DNA of 64,000 nucleotides from an uncultured Erythrobacter sp. Its GTDB lineage: Bacteria; Pseudomonadota; Alphaproteobacteria; Sphingomonadales; Sphingomonadaceae. Below the pieces are notes generated by a model that was not told the DNA's origin, searched no databases, and was given only the letters and a program-made list of their open reading frames with translations. The first letter of the stretch is position 1, and every line of letters begins with the position of its first letter. This document shows, piece after piece, positions 54,655 through 63,382 of this stretch. A program made the position numbers and the translations under genes. The stretch covers positions 1,113,611-1,177,610 of the forward strand of contig NZ_CANMIJ010000001.1 in NCBI RefSeq assembly GCF_947497915.1, read 5' to 3'.

Positions 54655-54682
54655 GCAAAGTCACGTTGTTAAGCGACTTTGC
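54655..54682. terminator. Possible bidirectional terminator hairpin between lpdA and the GGDEF-EAL gene
   Basis: GCAAAGTC and GACTTTGC form an 8-bp perfect stem with a 12-base loop at the point where the two genes converge. There is no strong T run, so this is weak evidence for termination, and the 3' arm overlaps the end of the minus-strand gene. Confidence 0.35.
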
Positions 54683-57269
54683 GAGTTTCGGAGTCTTTCG
54701 TGTTCGTTTCCGGCTCACCGGCGATGTGGTTCGCGGTGGGCCACCCGTAATGGTACCCTTGGAAGCTGGTGCAACCGAGTTCCCTCATGGAGTCGGCTTC
54801 TGCGTCGGATTCGATGCCTTCTGCTGTAACGAGAATATCCAGCGACTGTGCGAGCGATACGATAGCGGTAACAATCGCGCGGCTCGGCTCTGATCCAGCA
54901 GTGGCGGCTTGCACAAAATCACGATCGATCTTGATCATCGAGAACTGCATTTTCTCGATATAATTGAGTGACGAATAGCCGCACCCAAAATCATCGAGGG
55001 CAAATGACACGCCAAGGTCCGTAAGGCTGCGGATAAGGCTGCTCAGATCATCATCCATCTCAAGGACGGTGCTTTCGGTGATTTCAAGGAGCAGGCGATC
55101 AGCGGACAGCCCGCTTGACGCCAATGCCTCAACCACCGTGCTCAGAAAGCTTCGGTTGGTAAGCTGAACTGGTGAAACGTTTACGCTCAGTTTGATATTG
55201 TCTGGCCAACTAGCTGCTTCGTGGCATGCTGAACGCAAAAGCCATTCGCCAAGCGGCTCGATTAAGAGCGAATCTTCGGCAATTGGGATGAACACATCTG
55301 GAGCGACTGGCCCGCGTTCCGCATGGTTCCAACGCATCAGAGCTTCCTGACAGATGACGGTCTTACCATCCATGCCCACAATCGGTTGATACGAAACCGA
55401 GATTTCATCGCGTCCTAGCGCGTGTTTCAGATCACTTTCGAGCAGTGCGCGTTCTTCCAATTGACCGCGCATCGCGTGGCGATAGCTGACATGTGTACCG
55501 CGCCCGCTACCCTTTGCTTCGTAAAGGGCGAGATCGGCGTTGGTCATAAGGATACTGGTCGATGAGCCATCACGGCCAATTTCAGCCATTCCAATCGACG
55601 CGCCGACAGATATCTCTTTGTCTTCAATTTCAAATGGTTTGCCGACACGCTCAATAATCGCGTGAGCGATTTCGGACGCTTCTTCCAATGTGCTTGGATG
55701 TGGCAGGAATAGGCCAAATTCATCGCCCCCCAGACGGCCGATGACAGCGTTCTCGCCGCTTGCTTCGCGGAAGCGTTGAGCAACTTCGGTAAGCAGAGCG
55801 TCACCTGCGGCGTGCCCGTGAACGTCATTAACCTGCTTGAAACGGTCAAGATCGATCAGCATCAAGACGCCTTGCTTGCCATCTTTGACGCAACCAGCGG
55901 CTTCTTGATCGAGCAAGTCGCGGAAATGATCACGGGCAAACAAACCGGTCAGGCTGTCATGCTGTGTCACATACGTCAGTTTTTCGTTCGCAGACTTAAT
56001 CGCGGCTCTGTTCCGGTTTACAGTTCGCAGGACAGCAAGCGCGATCAGGAATGCAATAATGACGAGCGCAATAATCGTCGAGAGAAGGACATTCTGGTTG
56101 TTGGCCGTGGTCAGCTGGGCTTCGTTCAGTTCTTTCTCGGCCGAGAGCTTTGAAATACGCAGCTCGCGGTTTTCCGCATCGAAACGGGCGCCTAGCAAGG
56201 CATTGTTAGCTTGCGCGGAGAGGTCTCGTGCTTGACTATCGATCCGATTAAAGGCGGCGATATGCTGCGCAGCCAGACGATAATTACCGGTCTCAGAATA
56301 GATGCCATACGCGGTTTCATGAAAATCGCGGAAGTATGGCGAGGTTTTGTCGATGTCCTGACCTTCGAAAGTACGGGCCATGTGAACCTGTGCCAGCGAA
56401 GTGCGACCATCGGCATAGGCGATCTGCGCTTTCACACCGTGCAAGAACGGCAACCAATCGGGTGCGTCGCGGGTAGCAAGGCGCATACCTTGGTTTACGC
56501 TTTGCTCGGCAGCTGCAAGTTGACCGTTCAGGAATTGCGTCGATGCGATGTTTGTCAGAATCCGCGCTTCCAGCATCGCACTAGACATCGTGCTGGCTAC
56601 TTTCAGCGCTAGCTGAAATTCCTCTTCAGCTTCGTCGTAACGCGCAAGCTCTTTAAGCGCGTTGCCGCGGTTGTTATGCGCCGAAAGTGAAAGGTTGCTG
56701 TCCTCAGGAAACACTGAAGTGGCTTCGCGATAATAGCTTAGAACGCGCTCATAATCCCGCGCATCGGAGTATAGCGAACCCATGTTCTGGAGTACGATCG
56801 CCTGGCTGCGCGCTTCGCCCAATGCCTTATACCGGTCATGCGATTGCTGAAAGCTTGAGAGCGCTTCGCCGTAATCGCCTTTGGATGCTTGCAAGCCAGC
56901 TTGAGAGCGCAGCAAATCGGCGTGCAGCTTGTCATCGGGTGCTTTAACAGCGACCTCATCAAGAGCTTCCGCAATGATTTTTTGCGCTTCAGGTGCGCGA
57001 TTAAGACGCATCAACGCCTCACCTTGGAGCCACATTGCGGTCAGACGTGGCAAGACCGAAGATTTCTTATCGGCGCTTGCAAGGTTCTCCGCTTTAAGAG
57101 CTGCCTCCAATGCGGCAGCCGAATTGCCCATCATCTGGGATTTCGCTGCAGCAATGCTCTCTTCGTAGGGCGTCGGCTCCTCGTTTTGCTGCGCAAAGAC
57201 AGGGGCCGGAGCAGCGATCAATAAAGCAGACGCAAGGAGTGCATGTCTTTTGACATTCTTCGCAGTCAT
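54669..57269 (-). CDS. Periplasmic-TPR GGDEF-EAL cyclic di-GMP enzyme
   Basis: An 866-residue membrane protein. A signal peptide is followed by a periplasmic alpha-helical TPR-like sensor domain (residues about 30-340), a coiled coil, one membrane segment (LLSTIIALVIIAFLIALAVL, near residue 405), then GGDEF (GRLGGDEFGLFLP, a canonical diguanylate cyclase site) and EAL (EALMRW, FALDDFGCGYSS, IKIDRDFV, TAEGIE) with all main catalytic residues. It could make, break or switch c-di-GMP. No RxxD inhibitory site lies before GGDEF. The ATG at 57269 is preferred over one at 57299. Confidence 0.93.
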   Translation of the reverse strand: MTAKNVKRHALLASALLIAAPAPVFAQQNEEPTPYEESIAAAKSQMMGNSAAALEAALKAENLASADKKSSVLPRLTAMWLQGEALMRLNRAPEAQKIIAEALDEVAVKAPDDKLHADLLRSQAGLQASKGDYGEALSSFQQSHDRYKALGEARSQAIVLQNMGSLYSDARDYERVLSYYREATSVFPEDSNLSLSAHNNRGNALKELARYDEAEEEFQLALKVASTMSSAMLEARILTNIASTQFLNGQLAAAEQSVNQGMRLATRDAPDWLPFLHGVKAQIAYADGRTSLAQVHMARTFEGQDIDKTSPYFRDFHETAYGIYSETGNYRLAAQHIAAFNRIDSQARDLSAQANNALLGARFDAENRELRISKLSAEKELNEAQLTTANNQNVLLSTIIALVIIAFLIALAVLRTVNRNRAAIKSANEKLTYVTQHDSLTGLFARDHFRDLLDQEAAGCVKDGKQGVLMLIDLDRFKQVNDVHGHAAGDALLTEVAQRFREASGENAVIGRLGGDEFGLFLPHPSTLEEASEIAHAIIERVGKPFEIEDKEISVGASIGMAEIGRDGSSTSILMTNADLALYEAKGSGRGTHVSYRHAMRGQLEERALLESDLKHALGRDEISVSYQPIVGMDGKTVICQEALMRWNHAERGPVAPDVFIPIAEDSLLIEPLGEWLLRSACHEAASWPDNIKLSVNVSPVQLTNRSFLSTVVEALASSGLSADRLLLEITESTVLEMDDDLSSLIRSLTDLGVSFALDDFGCGYSSLNYIEKMQFSMIKIDRDFVQAATAGSEPSRAIVTAIVSLAQSLDILVTAEGIESDAEADSMRELGCTSFQGYHYGWPTANHIAGEPETNTKDSETRKVA

Positions 57270-57349
57270 GATCGCCCTCCCATTAGCTTTGTTAATCAAA
57301 TAGTCCGTCTTCGCCCTGAGCGTTTAACCAAAAGTCGTTTGCAAAGTGT

Positions 57350-60300
57350 TTAGAAGCGCAGTCCGAAGTTCGCGCCGATCATAAAGCTTTCATCCTGGCC
57401 CAATTCTCCGGCGCTGATGTAACGTCCAACAACGCCCAGTTCAGAGGTTTTGGTAACAGGTGTGGCATAGACAATCTCACCGGTGTAGCGGCGTTTTGTC
57501 TCAATCCCGATCGTCTGGGACACGACATCACGTTCACCTGTCAGGCGGTCGACTACCTGTTCGCTCAGGAATTCAAGTTCGCCCCGCTCAACGGTCAAAG
57601 GTTGTCCAACGGACACGCGCAGAACATCACGATCTCCCATCACACCGCGTTTGTTTACGGTGAATTGACCAGCCGAGCTCAGTACTTCGTTCGAAGTGGC
57701 GAACAGCTGACCTTGGGCTGTCTCTGTCGCGCCGCCTGTCGCGGATAGGTCAAAGGAGAAACCATTGCCGATATCCATTGAGGCAGTGAAGGTGACAGCA
57801 TTTGTCGCTGAACCTTCGCCAAGGAATGCACTATTCGTCGTTTGAGCGCCCAACACAGCGTCTTGCTCTCGCAAGTAGGTGTATTGCGCGTTGACAGTGA
57901 AACCTTTGGCAACCTGTTGCTTCACACCAACTGTCAGGGCTTCGGCTTCACGCGCGCCGAGTTCACGTTGAACGTTGCGTTCGATTTCTGAAACGCCGTC
58001 CAGATCGCGCCAATCTTCGCGTTGCTGGCTGTAGCCGACGCTCAATGTCGTCGCTTTCGAAGGCATGTATGTGGCACCTGCAAAAGTTTCGCCGGATGCA
58101 AAACCAAGGACTGGGTTTACACCGCCAGTGTCTTGATCGTGATCGCTGATAATACCGAAGTTGTTGCCAGCAAGGGCGAGGGCGCCCTGGCCGTGTCCCA
58201 ACGTGAAGGACATGTTTCCAGCTGGGTTCGACAGCGTTGCCGCATTGTGAATTGGGCGCATGGCACCGTCATCGCTAAATTGCGGAGCGATTGCATCGAA
58301 ACGCATCGACCATTGGCCTTGCGTCTCTGTCAAATTCGAACGGACTTGGCTTACACCCAGTCGTCCATTGCCATCTTTGTCCGTGCCGCCGCTAAGCAAC
58401 CAATTGGCAAATCGGTCAGAAACGAAGTCCTGCAGCCGTTGATAGCCATTGCCAAGCGAAGTTGTTCGCTTGCCATATGTGAATGAAGACATTGGGATGG
58501 CAAAGTCGCGGTAGGTATCGCCGATGTCTTCGAACGCAGTGAAATACACATCGTTCGATTCCCACCATGATGGGATTCCCGAGTTCAGCAGTGAACTCGC
58601 CGACATTGTCGATGCGCGGTAGTTCTTGCCCTTTTTCTGATACAGGGTGAACGTCATTGCGCCAAAATCGAGCGGTGCCTGTGATGCTGTCACATCCAAC
58701 AAACCGTGCCCATAAACCGCATCGACGCCTGGTGCGCCAAGATCTTTGGCCGAACGGAAGATAATATCAGCGGTCTCATGCGGTTGATCCGCGAGCCAAG
58801 GCCAGCGATCATGCAACAGTGCAATCGCACCTGATACCAGCGGTGCGGCAAACGAAGTTCCAGAGCGGCGCGCAAGTCCGCCATTCCCATTGTCTACGAG
58901 CAGCAATTCGCCTGGAGCGACGATAAAGCGGTTCATTAGTTCATTGCCGCTGTAGCAGACACCATTATCCAACAAGCAAGCATCGCCAGGCCGGTTGGAA
59001 AAGTCAGAAATTGATCCATCGGGACGAACAGAACCAACAAAGATCGCAGCAGTGTCGCTGGGCGCTTCCGTTGCATACACCGGATAGCCTAGCATCAGAG
59101 CCAAAGCTGGATCCATCGTCGGATCATTGGTTGAGTATTGCGTGGTACTGAAACTCCACTCAATATCACTAGTTTGAGCGATGCCATCATTACCAGCGGC
59201 AATCACATAGACCGTGCTATCGCTCAATGTGCTGATATCGGAGCGGCCGAACATATCGGCGAGTCCTTGGGATGCGACCCAACCGGATTCGCCGAGTGAA
59301 AGGTTGATAACGCTTGCGCGTTGGTAATCGCCAATATGTGAGTTCCAAAGAGCTTGCCCTTTGATTGCCCAGATACCGGCAGCAACTCCGTCCCAAGTTG
59401 CCTGTCCATCGGAATCGAAGGGGTTATAGGCAGCAATGTTTGCGTTTGGAGCAATTCCCATGACGCCTTGACCATCATGGGCGCCAGCAATGAGGCTCGC
59501 GACACCGGCACCGTGGCCATTCAATGTTGTTTCGGTTCCAGAACTCCAGACCAAATTATCTGTAAGGTCGCCGTTCGATCCAAAGTTTGAATCAATCACT
59601 CCGATCAGGGTTTGGCTTCCCGAACCTTGAATTTGAGTGATCGAAGGGGTCCAGTTCACGGTGCCCATCCAGTGATCAACGTGGTCAACACCCGAATACT
59701 GCATAAGCGTGTCGTGGAAATCGAGGTAAAGTCTGGCGCGTTGGCCTTTGCTTAGCACTTCGATTGATGCCTTGTTATAGGCCTGAGCACCGTGCCGAGC
59801 GAAGACTTCGCTCACCAGCTCATCAAACGACTTTCCCGTTTCGGCGGTGTATTTGGCACCGAATTGAGCTTCGCTTAGCGAAATGAGCGTGCTCAGCTGG
59901 GCCATCATCTGGTCCGGCGTTCCATCACGAACAATGCTGCCATCAGAATAGTAGCTTATGCTGTTGAAGCGCTCTTCAACCGCAGAAATTTGCGCTGTGT
60001 AGTTTTGTCCGAATTGGCCAATTGCCTGAAGGTTGCCTTGATCAAACGCAACGATGTCACCCCAAAATGCGTCAATGTCGCCCCAGAACGCTGTGATATC
60101 GCCATAGAACGGACTGATGTCTCCCCAGAATGCATCAATGTCTCCGTAAAACGCATCGATATCGCCGTAGAATGGGCTGATATCGCCCCAGAACGCGTCG
60201 ATGTCGCCATAGAAAGCCACGATATCGCCGTAGAATGCATCGATGTCGCCGTAACGCGGGTCGATTGAATTTGATGTCAGGCTGCGCGTAGTGACAGCGC

Positions 60301-60613
60301 CGCCTTCAAAGAAAGTAGCGGTCTGCGCGATCGAAGTAGCTGGGAGCGTAATCAGTCCAGTAATCGGCTGCATTGGAAGCAAATCAGTCGGGAGCGAATT
60401 TTCAGTCGGCGCCGAAAAGGTGGCTAGGGTCGATGCGTCAGTGTTTAGGTCAAGCGTAATGGCTGGCACTTCCAGCGCATCCACGACCTCGAAGGTAGCC
60501 GCGCTCTCGTCCAGTTCTGGCAGGGCGATTGGCGCTGCGCCTTTCGCGTGAGCCGAGCTGGCTAGCGAAATTGCAACTGCGGCTGTCGCGGTGCTGAATG
60601 ACAATGACTTCAT
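57350..60613 (-). CDS. S8 serine protease autotransporter with [YW]GDI heptad repeats
   Basis: A 1087-residue autotransporter. A signal peptide is cleaved near residue 23. Residues 121-190 are ten tandem heptads of the form [YW]GDIxxF. The subtilisin domain follows with Asp341 (VIDSNFG), His367 (NGHGAGVASLIAG), Asn475 (IAAGNDG) and Ser587 (SGTSFAAPLVSG). The last 270 or so residues form the beta-barrel translocator, ending in a C-terminal Phe (NFGLRF). The protein should be exported by the barrel and cleave or adhere to outside targets. Its ATG is 60611-60613. It lies just downstream of tRNA-Ser and upstream of the GGDEF-EAL gene. Confidence 0.9.
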   Translation of the reverse strand: MKSLSFSTATAAVAISLASSAHAKGAAPIALPELDESAATFEVVDALEVPAITLDLNTDASTLATFSAPTENSLPTDLLPMQPITGLITLPATSIAQTATFFEGGAVTTRSLTSNSIDPRYGDIDAFYGDIVAFYGDIDAFWGDISPFYGDIDAFYGDIDAFWGDISPFYGDITAFWGDIDAFWGDIVAFDQGNLQAIGQFGQNYTAQISAVEERFNSISYYSDGSIVRDGTPDQMMAQLSTLISLSEAQFGAKYTAETGKSFDELVSEVFARHGAQAYNKASIEVLSKGQRARLYLDFHDTLMQYSGVDHVDHWMGTVNWTPSITQIQGSGSQTLIGVIDSNFGSNGDLTDNLVWSSGTETTLNGHGAGVASLIAGAHDGQGVMGIAPNANIAAYNPFDSDGQATWDGVAAGIWAIKGQALWNSHIGDYQRASVINLSLGESGWVASQGLADMFGRSDISTLSDSTVYVIAAGNDGIAQTSDIEWSFSTTQYSTNDPTMDPALALMLGYPVYATEAPSDTAAIFVGSVRPDGSISDFSNRPGDACLLDNGVCYSGNELMNRFIVAPGELLLVDNGNGGLARRSGTSFAAPLVSGAIALLHDRWPWLADQPHETADIIFRSAKDLGAPGVDAVYGHGLLDVTASQAPLDFGAMTFTLYQKKGKNYRASTMSASSLLNSGIPSWWESNDVYFTAFEDIGDTYRDFAIPMSSFTYGKRTTSLGNGYQRLQDFVSDRFANWLLSGGTDKDGNGRLGVSQVRSNLTETQGQWSMRFDAIAPQFSDDGAMRPIHNAATLSNPAGNMSFTLGHGQGALALAGNNFGIISDHDQDTGGVNPVLGFASGETFAGATYMPSKATTLSVGYSQQREDWRDLDGVSEIERNVQRELGAREAEALTVGVKQQVAKGFTVNAQYTYLREQDAVLGAQTTNSAFLGEGSATNAVTFTASMDIGNGFSFDLSATGGATETAQGQLFATSNEVLSSAGQFTVNKRGVMGDRDVLRVSVGQPLTVERGELEFLSEQVVDRLTGERDVVSQTIGIETKRRYTGEIVYATPVTKTSELGVVGRYISAGELGQDESFMIGANFGLRF
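60044..60253 (-). repeat. Ten 21-base coding repeats ([YW]GDIxxF)
   Basis: Ten in-frame heptads give YGDIDAF, YGDIVAF, YGDIDAF, WGDISPF, YGDIDAF, YGDIDAF, WGDISPF, YGDITAF, WGDIDAF and WGDIVAF. Synonymous codon changes show that the protein, not only the DNA, is conserved. It is coding repeat, not CRISPR. Confidence 0.9.
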
Positions 60614-60947
60614 GACTTCATCCGTTTCTTAATGGTGCTGTAGATGCACCGATCTCGAGACGGGTTTAGCCGAGGAGTACGTAGGGTTTCGTTTCTCGAT
60701 AAGGTTAAAATGGTAAGAACTTTGAAGGCTCTGTAACGCAATTCTAGGTGTAATCCCGAAGCGCAAAACGCAGCATTCTGCGTCCTCTAACCGTTAATTT
60801 TTGGTAAATTGGGTGACGTCACGCCCTCACGCGAATTTCTTACCGAATTAGGAAATTGACCAATCGGTACACATTTTGCGAATCGGTGAACTGGCTGCAA
60901 CGGTCAATGCCGCGCCGCTCTCAATGGCAGTGCATAGGAGGGTAATG
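60614..60947. other. Intergenic region upstream of the autotransporter gene
   Basis: About 330 bases without a gene. It must hold the promoter of the autotransporter. A 10-base palindrome, GTGACGTCAC (60813-60822), and a partial inverted repeat TTGACC/GGTCAA (near 60857-60905) are visible and could be regulator sites. No clear -35/-10 pair or small gene was found. Confidence 0.45.
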
Positions 60948-61037
60948 TGGCGGACAGGGTGGGATTCGAACCCACGAAGGGCTTGCACCCTTGCCGGTTT
61001 TCAAGACCGGTGCATTCAACCGCTCTGCCACCTGTCC
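60948..61037 (-). tRNA. tRNA-Ser (anticodon UGA)
   Basis: The minus strand reads as a complete serine tRNA with a long variable arm: acceptor GGACAGG paired with CCTGTCC, anticodon loop CTTGAAA (anticodon TGA), T-arm GGGTTCGAATCCC and a genomically encoded CCA tail (60948-60950). It reads serine codons UCN, mainly UCA. Confidence 0.96.
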
Positions 61038-61126
61038 GCGCGAGGAAGCCTGTTAACGGGGCATTTCGTCCTTGTCACCACACTTCGGATATTGGGTATT
61101 CATCTTATTTGTGAGACTAGGGGCAA

Positions 61127-62161
61127 ATGATCAAGCGCCTCCTCCTATCCGCCGCCGCTTTGGCGACCTTATCCGCCCCTGTTTCCCCATCGATTGCGCA
61201 GTCCCAAGCGCGCGATGGAATCGCTTTTGATGACTATATGGTCACACTGAAAGCTCGCGCACGCGCAGAGGGCGTGAGCGAATCGACAATTCAACGCATG
61301 ACGGCGGGCCTAACGCCAAATGACCGTGTGATCCGGCTCGACCGCGGGCAGCCGGGCCGCCCAACGCGCCGTGGCTATCCAGCTCTTGCGCCTTACATCG
61401 CGACGCATGTGAACTCCGTGCGTATCAACGGAGGTCGGGCCGTTTTTCGCGACAATCGTTCTACCTTGCGCGCAGTCGAGGCAGAATACGGTGTCCCTGC
61501 AGAAGTGATCGTTGCAATTTTCGGACATGAAACGAGTTACGGGCGCATTCGTGGTAATTTCGATCTTTCGCGCAGCTTGGCGACATTGGCATGGGAAGGT
61601 CGACGTCGCGAGCTTTTTTCTAATGAATTCATTGCTTTGATGAAGGTTGCTGATAAGGGCTATTCGCGTAGCCAATTGGTCGGTAGCTATGCTGGCGCGT
61701 TTGGTAACCCTCAATTCCTTCCTTCGGTTTATCTACGCCTCGCAGTCGACGGCGACGGAGATGGCCGGGCGAATATCTTTTCAAATCGCGCTGATACCTT
61801 TGCGTCCATTGCGAACTACTTCCGCGATGCGGGTTGGCGTACCGGTCAACCGTGGGGCGTGCGAGCCTCAGTTCCGTCTGGTTTCAATGTCGATGCCTAT
61901 AAAAACGAGTTAAAGGCGCAGGTCTGCTCCCGGGTCCATGAAAGGCATAGCCAATGGAAAACGGTACTTGAGTGGCGCGATTTGGGTGTCCGACCACAAC
62001 GCTCACTTCCAGACGATGCGCTTGTTTCGCTGTTCCAGCCCGATGGGCCGGGGAAGCCCGCGTGGCTGCTCACCGGCAATTACCGCGTGATCCTCGAATA
62101 CAATTGCTCGAACTATTACGCGATGAGCGTTGGATTGCTGGCGGACGAAATCGTGAACTAA
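61127..62161 (+). CDS. Lytic murein transglycosylase (MltB type)
   Basis: A 344-residue exported protein with a signal peptide ending near IAQSQ. The lysozyme-like core shows FGHETSYGRIRGNFDL with catalytic Glu in the GxETxYG motif, SLATLAWEGRRRELF, AGAFGNPQFLPSVYLRLAVDGDGDGR and the AFG[KN]PQF-type stretch. It cleaves peptidoglycan to anhydro-muropeptides. No lipobox is evident, so it is likely a periplasmic soluble form. The DD-carboxypeptidase gene follows after 48 bases. Confidence 0.92.
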   Translation: MIKRLLLSAAALATLSAPVSPSIAQSQARDGIAFDDYMVTLKARARAEGVSESTIQRMTAGLTPNDRVIRLDRGQPGRPTRRGYPALAPYIATHVNSVRINGGRAVFRDNRSTLRAVEAEYGVPAEVIVAIFGHETSYGRIRGNFDLSRSLATLAWEGRRRELFSNEFIALMKVADKGYSRSQLVGSYAGAFGNPQFLPSVYLRLAVDGDGDGRANIFSNRADTFASIANYFRDAGWRTGQPWGVRASVPSGFNVDAYKNELKAQVCSRVHERHSQWKTVLEWRDLGVRPQRSLPDDALVSLFQPDGPGKPAWLLTGNYRVILEYNCSNYYAMSVGLLADEIVN

Positions 62162-62209
62162 TCTTCGGCGCGCCTCGCCAATTATGGTGAGGCTAGGTAT
62201 GCCGTCGGC

Positions 62210-63382
62210 GTGAGCAGCAGACTTTTCAATTCATGGCGCTTCGCGGCTTTTGCGGCTTGCCTCTCTGTGTCAGCAACCGCGCAGACGCAAAGTGCGGTGG
62301 GAAACGGTGTTCCGAGCCCGGATGATGCCCCGGTCGCGCTGCTGGTGGACATCACATCGGGTCAGGTTTTGTTCGCGCGGAACGCCGATAGGCGCTTTGC
62401 CCCGGCGTCAATGACCAAAACTATGACGGCATTCGTCGCGTTTGAACGGATCGCGAGCGGCACGCTTGATCCTTTGCAAATGATCACAGTCCCCGCAGAA
62501 GTCTCCGAAGAATGGTATGGGAAGGGCTCTTCCATGCTTTTGCCCCCCGATGCGCAGGTGCCGGTGGGGGATTTGCTGGCGGGAATTGCGACGGTTTCTG
62601 CCAATGACGGTTCGATCGTTCTGGCGCAGGGTGTTTCTGGTTCTGTGCCAGCTTGGCTCGATGAAATGAACCAGACCGCGCGCAGCCTTGGCATGGAGAA
62701 CAGCCATTTCGGAACGCCCAACGGTTGGCCAGACGAAGGCTACACTTTCACCACCGCGAATGACCTGATCTTGTTAGCGACCGCGATGATTGAGCGGCAT
62801 CCGCAGCTGTATTCAGCTTACATCGGACGGCCCAGCTTTGCGTATAATGGTCTTTCGCAGGTCAACCGCGACCCTTTGCTTGGCCGCACAGAGGGGGCGG
62901 ACGGGATCAAAACAGGCTTTACCAATGAAGCGGGTTTTGGATTTCTCGGCACAGCAAAGCGGGATGATCAAAGGCTTGTGATGGTTCTCGCTGGAGTGAA
63001 CCGCAACGCTCTGCGCGCACGGTTATCTCGACAATTTATCGAGTGGGGTTTTGAAGCGTATGAAAGAAAACAACTTTTGCGCGAGAATGCGATTGTAGGA
63101 ACGGCGCGGGTTCAAGGGGGATCCGCGCGCAGTGTCGGCTTGACCACAGATCGCGACGTGTTCGTGAACATACCGCGCGGGCAAACCGGCACTATCGAAT
63201 ACAAAATCACCTATGATGGGCCAGTGCGGGCTCCTATTAAGCAAGGCGATCCTATAGCTCAGTTGGAGATATCGGCTGAGGGGATAGAGCCTGCTATTGT
63301 GCCGCTAATCGCGCAAGATTCGGTGGAAACAGCTGGTTTTGCTCAAAGGGTTCTCAATGGAATTGCAGGTTGGTTCGGATGA
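62210..63382 (+). CDS. D-alanyl-D-alanine carboxypeptidase (PBP5/DacC-like)
   Basis: A 390-residue periplasmic enzyme with a signal peptide. The active-site SxxK is ASMTKTMTAF (Ser-Thr-x-Lys type), the second motif SAND, and the KTG triad in GIKTGFTNEAG. The C-terminal domain (DRDVFVNIPRGQTGTIEYKI) is the PBP5-type beta-rich domain and ends without a clear membrane anchor; an amphipathic end (VLNGIAGWF) may bind the membrane. It trims the terminal D-Ala of stem peptides. The start is GTG; its stop overlaps the tmk ATG by three bases. Confidence 0.93.
   Translation: MSSRLFNSWRFAAFAACLSVSATAQTQSAVGNGVPSPDDAPVALLVDITSGQVLFARNADRRFAPASMTKTMTAFVAFERIASGTLDPLQMITVPAEVSEEWYGKGSSMLLPPDAQVPVGDLLAGIATVSANDGSIVLAQGVSGSVPAWLDEMNQTARSLGMENSHFGTPNGWPDEGYTFTTANDLILLATAMIERHPQLYSAYIGRPSFAYNGLSQVNRDPLLGRTEGADGIKTGFTNEAGFGFLGTAKRDDQRLVMVLAGVNRNALRARLSRQFIEWGFEAYERKQLLRENAIVGTARVQGGSARSVGLTTDRDVFVNIPRGQTGTIEYKITYDGPVRAPIKQGDPIAQLEISAEGIEPAIVPLIAQDSVETAGFAQRVLNGIAGWFG

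Noticed and set aside
60044..60253. Tandem 21-base units resembling a CRISPR array
   Set aside because: Units are in frame, lack spacers, and encode regular heptads within an autotransporter.
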